Shown here: one piece after another, positions 1-6,001 of the stretch
How the letters are laid out: the number at the start of each line of letters is the position of its first letter
Numbering within the stretch: the stretch's first letter is position 1
Origin: an uncultured Blautia sp.
GTDB lineage: Bacteria > Bacillota > Clostridia > Lachnospirales > Lachnospiraceae
Assembly: GCA_934408705.1 (NCBI GenBank)
Contig: CAKRVL010000127.1
Coordinates: 1 to 6,001, forward strand
Length of the DNA: 6,001 nucleotides
Reading direction: 5' to 3'
Notes under the pieces: model-generated
Told to the model about the DNA's origin: nothing
What the model saw: only the letters and a program-made list of their open reading frames with translations
The model's database searches: none
Made by a program: the position numbers and the translations under genes

Positions 1-888
<888 letters not shown>

Positions 889-922
889 CATCCAGATAGA
901 TGTAAAATTTTTTAACGACGCT

Positions 923-951
923 ATTATACACTAAAGTGCTAAAAATGAAAA
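923..951 (-). promoter_or_regulatory. gdhA sigma-A promoter
   Basis: On the minus strand a perfect -10 hexamer TATAAT (complement of 923-928) is preceded by a 17-nt spacer and TTTTCA (complement of 946-951, four of six -35 matches). Upstream, 954-975 is almost entirely A and T, in runs resembling an UP element. Transcription would begin near 916, giving a leader of about 40 nt. The spacer contains the small palindrome CACTAAAGTG (929-938), directly against the -10. Confidence 0.75.
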
Positions 952-1052
952 GAGTTTTTTTCATATTTTCAAAAATTTCATTAAGGGTTGCGAAAATGAC
1001 CAAAATATGAGAAGATAGATAACAGGAAAATTGATATGCCAGATAAATATGT

Positions 1053-1102
1053 TATGCCGTGTGGTTGGAATGAAGCGTAAGCAGCAGACATTACAGGTAT
1101 GC
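1053..1102 (+). promoter_or_regulatory. possible structured leader of alaA
   Basis: Upstream of alaA, TATGCC (1053-1058) can pair with GGTATG (1096-1101), including two G-U pairs. Inside that, 1065-1072 can pair with 1089-1096 (seven of eight positions, sharing base 1096 with the outer stem). The inner loop contains GC-GUAA-GC (1075-1082), a GNRA-type tetraloop on a two-pair stem. The stems are short and no known riboswitch class was recognised. I could not place a convincing alaA promoter in 960-1098, so it is not certain that this segment is transcribed. Confidence 0.25.
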
Positions 1103-1113
1103 ATAGTAAGGTG

Positions 1114-1118
1114 AGGAG
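1114..1118 (+). promoter_or_regulatory. alaA ribosome binding site that decides the start
   Basis: AGGAG lies 10 nt before the ATG at 1129. The earlier in-frame ATG at 1099 has no comparable site upstream, so 1129 is preferred. Confidence 0.8.
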
Positions 1119-1128
1119 TGAAGTTAAT

Positions 1129-2349
1129 ATGAAAACATTTGAGAAATCCAGTAAGCTGGATAACGTACTTTATGATGTACGAGGTCCGGTAGTGGATGAA
1201 GCTGCCAGAATGGAAGAGGATGGAATGGAGATCCTGAAGCTGAATATCGGTAATCCTTATCCGTTTGGTTTTTCAGCACCGCAGGAAGTTATTCTGGATA
1301 TGCTGAGTAATATCCGTACCTCTCAGGGCTATTCCGATTCCAAGGGAATATTTTCCGCAAGAAAGGCAATTATGCAGTATGCTCAGCTTCGCGGTATCCC
1401 AGGGGTTACCATGAGTGATATTTATACAGGCAATGGTGTAAGTGAGCTGATCAATCTTTCCATGCAGGCACTTCTGGATAATGGAGATGAGATACTGATT
1501 CCTGCACCAGATTATCCTTTATGGACAGCTACAGCCACTCTTGCTGGCGGAAATGTTGTTCATTATATCTGCGATGAGCAGTCTGAGTGGTATCCTGATA
1601 TTGATGATATCAGAAGTAAGATCACAGATAAGACTAAGGCAATCGTTATTATCAACCCGAATAATCCTACCGGTGCAGTTTATCCGAAGGAGATACTTGA
1701 GCAGATCGTGCAGATTGCAAGAGAGCATGAGCTGATCATATTCTCAGATGAGATTTATGATCGTCTGATCATGGATGGATACAAGCATACATCTATTGCT
1801 TCACTTGCAGGTCAGGATGTATTCTGTGTTACCTTCTCAGGACTTTCCAAGTCCCATATGATCGCAGGTTTCCGTATTGGATGGATGATCTTAAGCGGTG
1901 CCAAGAATAAAGCAAAGGGATATATTGAAGGAATCAATATGCTTTCTTCCATGCGTCTTTGTTCTAATGTACCGGCTCAGTCTATTGTTCAGACCGCTCT
2001 TGGGGGATATCAGAGTGTGAATGAATACATTCAGCCGGGCGGAAGAGTGTATGAGCAGAGAGACTTTATTTATAAGGCGCTTAATGACATACCGGGAATC
2101 ACTGCAGTGAAGCCGAAAGCAGCTTTCTACATTTTCCCGAAGATCGATACAGAGAAATTTAATATTTACAATGATGAACAGTTTGCTCTTGATTTTCTTC
2201 ATGAGAAGCAGGTGCTTCTGGTACCTGGTAAGGGCTTTAACTGGAATTCTCCGGACCACTTCCGTGTAGTATATCTTCCGAATGTGCGTCAGCTGGAGAA
2301 AGCCATGGACAAGATGAAAGATTTCCTGTCCACATATAAACAGCGATAG
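1129..2349 (+). CDS. alaA: glutamate-pyruvate aminotransferase (AlaA-type, PLP-dependent)
   Basis: Cytoplasmic fold-type I aminotransferase of the alanine-synthesising AlaA subgroup: glutamate + pyruvate to 2-oxoglutarate + alanine. With the start at 1129 it has 406 residues, against 405 as I recall for E. coli AlaA. The beginning (EKSSKLDNVLYDVRGPV) aligns from the first residues with the E. coli protein, which excludes the ten extra residues of the ATG at 1099. Visible PLP-site residues are N179 in NPNNPTG, D207 and Y210 in SDEIY, the Schiff-base lysine K241 in FSGLSK, and R249 in GFRIGW. R379 in DHFRVV is the expected substrate-carboxylate arginine. LNIGNPYPFGF, PAPDYPLW and NVPAQ are further AlaA-like stretches. 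It is divergent from gdhA, which supplies its amino donor. The stop codon lies inside an inverted repeat. The exact amino-acid preference is inferred from subgroup resemblance. Confidence 0.93.
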   Translation: MKTFEKSSKLDNVLYDVRGPVVDEAARMEEDGMEILKLNIGNPYPFGFSAPQEVILDMLSNIRTSQGYSDSKGIFSARKAIMQYAQLRGIPGVTMSDIYTGNGVSELINLSMQALLDNGDEILIPAPDYPLWTATATLAGGNVVHYICDEQSEWYPDIDDIRSKITDKTKAIVIINPNNPTGAVYPKEILEQIVQIAREHELIIFSDEIYDRLIMDGYKHTSIASLAGQDVFCVTFSGLSKSHMIAGFRIGWMILSGAKNKAKGYIEGINMLSSMRLCSNVPAQSIVQTALGGYQSVNEYIQPGGRVYEQRDFIYKALNDIPGITAVKPKAAFYIFPKIDTEKFNIYNDEQFALDFLHEKQVLLVPGKGFNWNSPDHFRVVYLPNVRQLEKAMDKMKDFLSTYKQR

Positions 2350-2395
2350 ACATTTGTCTATAGCTTAGATTTGATTAAGGTGCTATACTTTTTTT
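2346..2395 (+). terminator. weak terminator-like structure after alaA, with two alternative hairpins
   Basis: A perfect inverted repeat ATAGACA-TT-TGTCTAT (2346-2361) overlaps the alaA stop codon but has no T-run right after it. A second stem pairs 2359-2363 with 2383-2387, and 2364-2367 with 2376-2379, leaving a 3-nt bulge and an 8-nt loop. It is followed after one base by seven T (2389-2395), the layout of an intrinsic terminator. It is A-U rich and so weak. The two hairpins share 2359-2361 and cannot fully form together. The same bases also look like a promoter (2381-2389). Confidence 0.35.
2381..2389 (+). promoter_or_regulatory. candidate extended -10 promoter for gltA
   Basis: TGCTATACT fits an extended -10 (TG, one base, then TATACT with five of six matches). 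The -35 position (2361-2366, TAGCTT) is poor, so recognition would depend on the TG extension. Transcription would start near 2396 and leave a leader of about 150 nt before gltA. An inverted repeat, ATCAC-N6-GTGAT (2399-2414), sits just downstream of the start point. Confidence 0.4.
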
Positions 2396-2398
2396 ACG

Positions 2399-2414
2399 AT
2401 CACAGTTAAGTGAT
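2399..2414. repeat. inverted repeat, possible operator upstream of gltA
   Basis: ATCAC-AGTTAA-GTGAT is a 16-bp two-fold symmetric site with perfect 5-bp arms. It lies a few bases after the predicted gltA start point, where a bound repressor would block transcription. No known regulator was assigned. Confidence 0.35.
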
Positions 2415-2533
2415 GATGAAACGATGGCAGTCACAGATTATCCATTTACAATGCCGGAGCAGAAGTGTTAGCTTTCTGACTTTGACAGCATTAATAATTG
2501 AGGGAGGAACGGATTATCGGACGGATTAAAAAG

Positions 2534-2540
2534 AAAGGAG
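2534..2540 (+). promoter_or_regulatory. gltA ribosome binding site
   Basis: AAAGGAG lies 9 nt before the ATG at 2550 and favours it over the in-frame ATG at 2565. A second purine-rich SD-like stretch at 2500-2507 has no start codon at a useful distance. Confidence 0.8.
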
Positions 2541-2549
2541 TTTTTTTGA

Positions 2550-3914
2550 ATGACAGGATTTAAGATGAAAGTAACACCGGAAATAGAGAACCTGACGGAG
2601 ATCTGTAAAGATCATTCCAGTCTGGACCTGTCTCTTTATCAGAAATATGATGTAAAGCGAGGACTTCGTGATATTAATGGTAAAGGAGTTCTGGCAGGTC
2701 TGACGCAGATTTCCAATGTATGTGCCACGAAAGTGGTTGACGGCAAGGAAGTGCCCTGTGCGGGCAGTCTTTCCTACAGGGGATATGACATTAAAGAGTT
2801 AACCAGGGGATTTATTGAAGATGACAGATACGGCTTCGAAGAAACTACCTATCTTTTATTGTTTGGTAAGCTTCCGAATCATCAGGAACTGGCGGAGTTC
2901 ACCAAGCTGCTGGCCAACCAGCGCTCCCTTCCTACTAACTTTGTAAGAGACGTTATTATGAAGGCTCCGTCTAAGGACATTATGAATGCCCTGTCCAGAA
3001 GTGTACTTACACTTTACTGCTATGATAAGGAACCGGATGATATTTCCCTTCCCAATGTACTGAGACAGTGCCTGAATCTGATCAGTGTATTCCCACTGTT
3101 GTCTGTTTATGGATATCAGGCTTACAATCACTATGTATGTGGCAAGAGTCTTTATATTCATAATCCTAAGAGGGAACTTTCCACTGCGGAGAATATCCTT
3201 CGTATGCTCCGCCCGGATAAGAAGTATTCTCATCTGGAGGCGAAGATCCTGGATCTGGCCCTGATTCTCCACATGGAGCATGGCGGTGGTAATAACTCTA
3301 CTTTTACTACACACGTTGTATCTTCATCAGGAACTGACACCTATTCCGCAATTGCGGCTGCTCTTGGTTCTTTGAAGGGACCGAAGCATGGTGGTGCCAA
3401 CATTAAGGTTGTGAGTATGTTCCAGGATCTGAAGAAGAATGTGAAGGATATTTCTGATGAGGAGGAAGTAAGAGTATACCTGAAGAAGCTTCTTCACAAG
3501 GAAGCCTTCGATAAGAGAGGTCTCATCTATGGTATGGGACACGCTATTTATTCTGTATCAGATCCTCGTGCCCAGGTTCTTAAGGGATTTGTGGAGACAC
3601 TGGCTAAAGAGAAGGGCCGTATGAAGGAATATAATCTTTACGCTATGGTAGAGAAAATGGCTCCTGAGGTAATTGCTGAGGAGCGTCATATTTATAAAGG
3701 TGTCAGCGCAAACGTGGACTTTTACAGCGGCTTTGTTTACAGTATGCTGGATCTTCCACTTGAGCTGTACACACCGATTTTTGCAGTGGCACGTATTGTT
3801 GGTTGGAGTGCACACCGAATGGAGGAGTTGATCAATACAGACAAGATCATCCGTCCGGCATACAAGAATGTTCTGGCTCCGGCTGTATATGTACCGCTTG
3901 AGGAGCGTGAATAA
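2550..3914 (+). CDS. gltA: citrate synthase (about 450-residue clostridial type)
   Basis: Condenses acetyl-CoA and oxaloacetate to citrate, the entry to the oxidative branch that makes 2-oxoglutarate for glutamate in anaerobes. The 454-residue protein has the family motifs in order: an N-terminal segment with GSLSYRGYDI (72-81), then HMEHGGGNNS with catalytic H244, GPKHGGAN with H280, and GMGHAIYSVSDPR with oxaloacetate-binding H331 and R340. This last is the citrate synthase signature. ANVDFYSG supplies catalytic D390, and R415 lies in FAVARIVGW. All catalytic positions are intact. The first 40-50 residues extend beyond the shortest family members. The patatin gene starts 2 bp after the stop and is probably co-transcribed. 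2-Methylcitrate synthase is the main alternative; nothing of the methylcitrate cycle is nearby, so citrate synthase is preferred. Confidence 0.93.
   Translation: MTGFKMKVTPEIENLTEICKDHSSLDLSLYQKYDVKRGLRDINGKGVLAGLTQISNVCATKVVDGKEVPCAGSLSYRGYDIKELTRGFIEDDRYGFEETTYLLLFGKLPNHQELAEFTKLLANQRSLPTNFVRDVIMKAPSKDIMNALSRSVLTLYCYDKEPDDISLPNVLRQCLNLISVFPLLSVYGYQAYNHYVCGKSLYIHNPKRELSTAENILRMLRPDKKYSHLEAKILDLALILHMEHGGGNNSTFTTHVVSSSGTDTYSAIAAALGSLKGPKHGGANIKVVSMFQDLKKNVKDISDEEEVRVYLKKLLHKEAFDKRGLIYGMGHAIYSVSDPRAQVLKGFVETLAKEKGRMKEYNLYAMVEKMAPEVIAEERHIYKGVSANVDFYSGFVYSMLDLPLELYTPIFAVARIVGWSAHRMEELINTDKIIRPAYKNVLAPAVYVPLEERE
3900..3905 (+). promoter_or_regulatory. patatin-gene ribosome binding site inside the gltA end
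   Basis: GAGGAG lies within the last codons of gltA, 11 nt before the next ATG. A ribosome finishing gltA would cover it, which suggests translational coupling. Confidence 0.7.
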
Positions 3915-3916
3915 TA

Positions 3917-4777
3917 ATGGAAAAAAAGAATACCTCTTCCCTGGTCCTGGAGGGCGGTGGAAGCAGAGGTGTATTTACCGCAGGAGTGCTGGATTTCCTT
4001 ATGGAAAAGAATGTGAGATTTCCCTACGTAGTGGGCGTTTCAGCAGGCTCCTGTAATGCTCTTGATTATGTGTCCTGGCAGCCTGGAAGGACCAGAGATT
4101 GCATGATCATAGAAGACAAAGCAAACAGCTATATCGCCACCAGAGCGGCTATTAAGAAGCATGAGCTTTTTGATATGGACATGCTGTTTGATAAATATCC
4201 TAATGAATTGTTTCCATTTGATTTTGATACCTTTTTTCAGTCTGATGTCAGGTGTGAGATGGTAGTAACGAACTGTCAGACCGGAGATGCAGAGTATCTG
4301 ACAGAGAAGCAGGACAGACAGCGTCTGATGGATATTGGAAGGGCGTCCTCCAGTATTCCCGTTGTCAGTCATATGGTGGAAATTGACGGTGTACCTTATC
4401 TGGATGGGGGTATTGCAGATTCTATTCCGTTGATTCATGCCATGGAGCAGGGGTATCGGAAGAATGTTGTGATACTTACCAGAAATAAAGGTTATCGCAA
4501 GAACAAACCAGGAAAGAGTACGCCTCTCTACGTAGCAGCATTCCGCCATTATCCGGAATTTCTGAATACCTTATATAATCGCTATCGTAACTATAACCGG
4601 ACACTGGAGCTTCTGGAGAAATGGGAGCGTGAGGGACATATTTTTGTTATTCGTCCGGAGATGCCTATAGTGGGACGTGCAGAGTCAAATAAGGAGAAGC
4701 TGCTGGTGTTCTATCAGCATGGCTACGACATAATGAAGGAACATTATGAGGAGTTGCAGGCTTATCTGAATAGTTGA
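3917..4777 (+). CDS. patatin-like phospholipase (YjjU-like)
   Basis: Putative serine acyl hydrolase of the bacterial patatin family, expected to cleave fatty acyl esters of phospholipids or related lipids through a Ser-Asp dyad. The natural substrate is not known from sequence. The 286 residues contain the oxyanion-hole loop GGGSRG (13-18), the nucleophile elbow GVSAG with S42, and DGG with catalytic D163 in YLDGGIADSIPL. All three key elements are present, so the enzyme is probably active. RASSSIPVVSHMVEIDG (142-158), before the aspartate, resembles the YjjU subgroup. The remainder, from about residue 190, is a charged C-terminal region with no recognised catalytic motif. No signal peptide or transmembrane segment is seen, so a cytoplasmic location is likely. 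It starts 2 bp after gltA and precedes yqeG by 56 bp with no clear terminator, which suggests one operon. No metabolic link to citrate synthase is evident. Confidence 0.88.
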   Translation: MEKKNTSSLVLEGGGSRGVFTAGVLDFLMEKNVRFPYVVGVSAGSCNALDYVSWQPGRTRDCMIIEDKANSYIATRAAIKKHELFDMDMLFDKYPNELFPFDFDTFFQSDVRCEMVVTNCQTGDAEYLTEKQDRQRLMDIGRASSSIPVVSHMVEIDGVPYLDGGIADSIPLIHAMEQGYRKNVVILTRNKGYRKNKPGKSTPLYVAAFRHYPEFLNTLYNRYRNYNRTLELLEKWEREGHIFVIRPEMPIVGRAESNKEKLLVFYQHGYDIMKEHYEELQAYLNS

Positions 4778-4833
4778 CCTGCTCGAAGAGAAGGCTGTAG
4801 GAACAAATAAAAAGAACTAAAGGATGTAACAGG

Positions 4834-5337
4834 ATGTTTGAACGCTTTTTTCCGGATGAATATCTGGATTCAGCATATGTAGTGAACTATGAAAAACTAT
4901 ACCAAGAGGGATACAGAGGAATTTTGTTTGATATTGACAATACCCTGGTTTCTCATGGGGCACCGGCAGATCCGGAAGCTATCCGTTTGTTTGAGAGACT
5001 TCGGGACATTGGTTTTTCCTGCTGTCTGGTGTCGAACAATAAGAAAAAAAGGGTAGAACCTTTTGCTGTTTCAGTAGGCGCCCGCTTTATTGAAATGGCG
5101 GCGAAGCCGTCCAGAAGAGGCTATATCAGAGCTATGGAGAGGCTTGGCACAAATACAGGGAATACGGTCTTTATCGGAGACCAGCTTTTTACTGATATAT
5201 GGGGGGCTAAGAAGGCTGGCCTTCGCAATATTCTGGTAAAGCCTATTAATCCCAAGGAGGAAATTCAGATCGTGCTGAAGCGCTATCTGGAGAGAATTGT
5301 ATTACATTTTTATACCAAGGAGGAGAAGAATTCATGA
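4834..5337 (+). CDS. yqeG: YqeG-family HAD-superfamily (subclass IIIA) phosphatase
   Basis: Small cytoplasmic HAD hydrolase of the YqeG family. The physiological substrate is not established, though the family is widespread in Firmicutes. The 167 residues are close to the B. subtilis YqeG length (about 172). HAD motif I is FDIDNT, with nucleophile D33 and acid/base D35. Motif II is VSNN with S67. Motif III is K91 in AAKPS. Motif IV is GDQLFTD with D116 and D121. There is no separate cap domain, as expected for subclass III. The N-terminal FERFFPDEYLDS also resembles the YqeG start. AAGGA (4820-4824) lies 9 nt before the ATG. The last four bases overlap the aroK start (ATGA), so the two are translationally coupled. 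In B. subtilis yqeG also lies close to a shikimate-pathway gene (yqeG-yqeH-aroE, from memory). Confidence 0.92.
   Translation: MFERFFPDEYLDSAYVVNYEKLYQEGYRGILFDIDNTLVSHGAPADPEAIRLFERLRDIGFSCCLVSNNKKKRVEPFAVSVGARFIEMAAKPSRRGYIRAMERLGTNTGNTVFIGDQLFTDIWGAKKAGLRNILVKPINPKEEIQIVLKRYLERIVLHFYTKEEKNS
5317..5323 (+). promoter_or_regulatory. aroK ribosome binding site inside yqeG
   Basis: AAGGAGG lies 10 nt before the aroK ATG, within the final codons of yqeG. It supports the start at 5334 and the coupling through the ATGA overlap. Confidence 0.85.
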
Positions 5338-5837
5338 ACCATATTGTGGTTATCGGATTTATGGGTTCTGGTAAGACAAGAGTGGGGAAACGTCTGTCCA
5401 GTGACCTGGGACTGACATTTGTAGATGTAGACAAAGTAATCGTAAAGAAAATGAACATGTCCGTGAAGGAAATTTTCCAGAGATTTGGAGAACCTTATTA
5501 CCGTGCACTTGAAACTATGACAGTGAAGGCTCTTATTGAAGACAAGGAGAGAAAGGTGATTTCTCTTGGTGCCGGTCTTCCCATTCAGGAGCAGAATGAG
5601 AAGTACATCAAGGAATTAGGTACAGTTGTGTATCTGAAGGGTTCCGCAGAGACCTTCCGCAAGAGACTGGAGGGTAATAACAATCCTCTCCTGGAAGGGG
5701 ATAATCAGGAAGAGAAAATTAAAAAGCTTCTGAAGCAGAGAGATCCGATTTATCACAAATTCGCGGATATAGAAGTTGTGACAGGTGTGAAGCCTTTTGA
5801 GGAACTGATCAAGGAAATCGAAGCACAGCTTAATTAA
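5334..5837 (+). CDS. aroK: shikimate kinase with variant substrate-site motifs
   Basis: Cytoplasmic NMP-kinase-fold enzyme that phosphorylates shikimate with ATP to shikimate 3-phosphate, the fifth step of chorismate and aromatic amino acid synthesis. At 167 residues it has the usual length. Walker A is GFMGSGKT (8-15, with K14 and T15). The DVD pair (D31, D33) fits the Mg/shikimate aspartates. R57 in EPYYRALE fits the shikimate-binding arginine, and R136 in KQRDPIY the C-terminal one. Two departures stand out. The usual GGG of the substrate loop reads GAG (79-81, LGAGLP), and the lid motif usually reading RPLL is NPLL (N117-L120), so the lid arginine is lost. This may be a lineage-specific variant, a kinase with altered kinetics, or another small-molecule kinase. 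Overall similarity and genomic position still favour AroK. It is the last gene of the visible run. Confidence 0.85.
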   Translation: MNHIVVIGFMGSGKTRVGKRLSSDLGLTFVDVDKVIVKKMNMSVKEIFQRFGEPYYRALETMTVKALIEDKERKVISLGAGLPIQEQNEKYIKELGTVVYLKGSAETFRKRLEGNNNPLLEGDNQEEKIKKLLKQRDPIYHKFADIEVVTGVKPFEELIKEIEAQLN

Positions 5838-5859
5838 AACAGAACCATTTTTGCAGCGG

Positions 5860-5885
5860 AAATCGAAGCTATAACGGATTTTTTT
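5860..5885 (+). terminator. weak terminator-like hairpin after aroK
   Basis: AAATCG (5860-5865) can pair with CGGATTT (5875-5881) with one bulged G, ahead of a T-run that spans 5879-5885. The stem is short and A-U rich. It is the only terminator-like structure I see after aroK; a promoter further right is consistent with transcription ending here. Confidence 0.3.
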
Positions 5886-5889
5886 GTTT

Positions 5890-5976
5890 AAAAATAAGAA
5901 AATCAGGTGAAAAAGCCCCTTTTATATGAAAAAATATGGAAAATTTCCATTCATCTGAAAAAAATGGTTGAAAAAA
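5890..5976. other. phased A-tracts, probable intrinsically curved DNA
   Basis: A-runs of 4-7 bases centre near 5892, 5900, 5912, 5931, 5941, 5961 and 5973. Most gaps are close to one or two helical turns. Such spacing is known to bend DNA, and the stretch lies directly upstream of the promoter at 5968-5996. Confidence 0.45.
5936..5950. repeat. 15-bp palindrome, possible operator
   Basis: ATGGAAA-A-TTTCCAT has perfect 7-bp arms around one central base. It ends 17 bp before the -35 of the right-edge promoter. The position suits an activator or repressor site; no regulator was recognised. Confidence 0.4.
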
Positions 5977-5980
5977 TGGT
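5956..5980 (+). repeat. tandem direct repeat in the right-edge promoter
   Basis: TGAAAAAAATGGT (5956-5968) is followed at once by TGAAAAAATGGT (5969-5980), differing by one A. A related TGAAAAAATATGG occurs at 5927-5939. The second copy overlaps the -35 hexamer. Confidence 0.6.
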
Positions 5981-5996
5981 ACACATATTATAGAAT
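5968..5996 (+). promoter_or_regulatory. sigma-A promoter for a gene right of the window
   Basis: TTGAAA (5968-5973, five of six), a 17-nt spacer and TAGAAT (5991-5996, five of six) form a good housekeeping promoter. Transcription would begin a few bases past the right edge, so its gene is not visible. Confidence 0.6.
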
Positions 5997-6001
5997 ATTT
6001 C

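Noticed and set aside
988..1016. TTGCGA with GAAGAT as an alaA promoter
   Set aside because: The -10 match is only three of six; no other pair in 960-1098 was convincing, so no alaA promoter is annotated.
1099..1128. Alternative alaA start at 1099 adding ten residues
   Set aside because: It has no good ribosome binding site, whereas 1129 has AGGAG at 10 nt and the protein from 1129 aligns end to end with the AlaA family start.
1891..2259. Minus-strand open frame of 122 codons
   Set aside because: Antisense to the conserved C-terminal half of alaA, with no motif of its own.
2482..2487. Perfect TTGACA -35 hexamer upstream of gltA
   Set aside because: No -10-like hexamer occurs 15-19 nt downstream; the region there is the purine-rich GGGAGGAACGG.
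2856..3314. Minus-strand open frame of 152 codons
   Set aside because: Antisense to citrate synthase, with no recognisable motif; a shadow of the real coding frame.
4040..4549. Minus-strand open frame of 169 codons
   Set aside because: Antisense to the patatin gene, whose catalytic motifs are all on the plus strand; no recognisable domain.
4774..4802. TTGACC at the patatin stop codon as a promoter for yqeG
   Set aside because: The sequence at the -10 distance (GTAGGA or TGTAGG) is a poor match, so yqeG is more likely transcribed from upstream.
4824..4829. ATG-TAA start-stop pair just before yqeG
   Set aside because: The only ribosome binding site overlaps this ATG and is properly spaced for the ATG at 4834, so it is probably chance.

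Overview
This window looks like ordinary chromosome of an anaerobic, low-to-mid GC Firmicute, most likely a Lachnospiraceae-type gut clostridium. The reasons are strong AGGAGG-type ribosome binding sites before nearly every gene, a hexameric clostridial-type glutamate dehydrogenase, a YqeG-family phosphatase (a Firmicutes hallmark), and short intergenic gaps with AT-rich promoters. The placement is by eye, with no database comparison. No rRNA, tRNA, CRISPR array, insertion sequence or phage gene was seen.

Layout. Positions 1-875 (minus strand) hold the N-terminal two thirds of NADP-type glutamate dehydrogenase (gdhA), which runs off the left edge. A 253-bp divergent intergenic region follows, with a good gdhA promoter and a possibly structured leader for the gene on the other side. 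Reading rightward is alaA (glutamate-pyruvate aminotransferase, best start 1129). A 200-bp gap carries overlapping terminator-like and promoter-like signals. Then comes a tight run of four plus-strand genes: citrate synthase (gltA, 2550-3914), a patatin-like phospholipase (3917-4777, 2-bp gap), a YqeG-like HAD phosphatase (4834-5337) and shikimate kinase (aroK, 5334-5837, ATGA overlap). The last 164 bp hold a weak terminator-like structure, a string of helically spaced A-tracts, a 15-bp palindrome, a tandem repeat and a sigma-A-type promoter that points out of the window.

How the genes fit together (inference). The left half forms a carbon/nitrogen node. Citrate synthase feeds the oxidative branch toward 2-oxoglutarate, GdhA aminates 2-oxoglutarate to glutamate with NADPH and ammonium, and AlaA passes the amino group to pyruvate to give alanine and regenerate 2-oxoglutarate. 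The right half (patatin, YqeG, AroK) is housekeeping of mixed function that probably shares a transcript with gltA.

I found no clear evidence of a new multi-gene system. The points most worth checking are a shikimate kinase with two altered substrate-site motifs, the mutually exclusive signals between alaA and gltA, the possible structured alaA leader, and the curved-DNA promoter region at the right edge.
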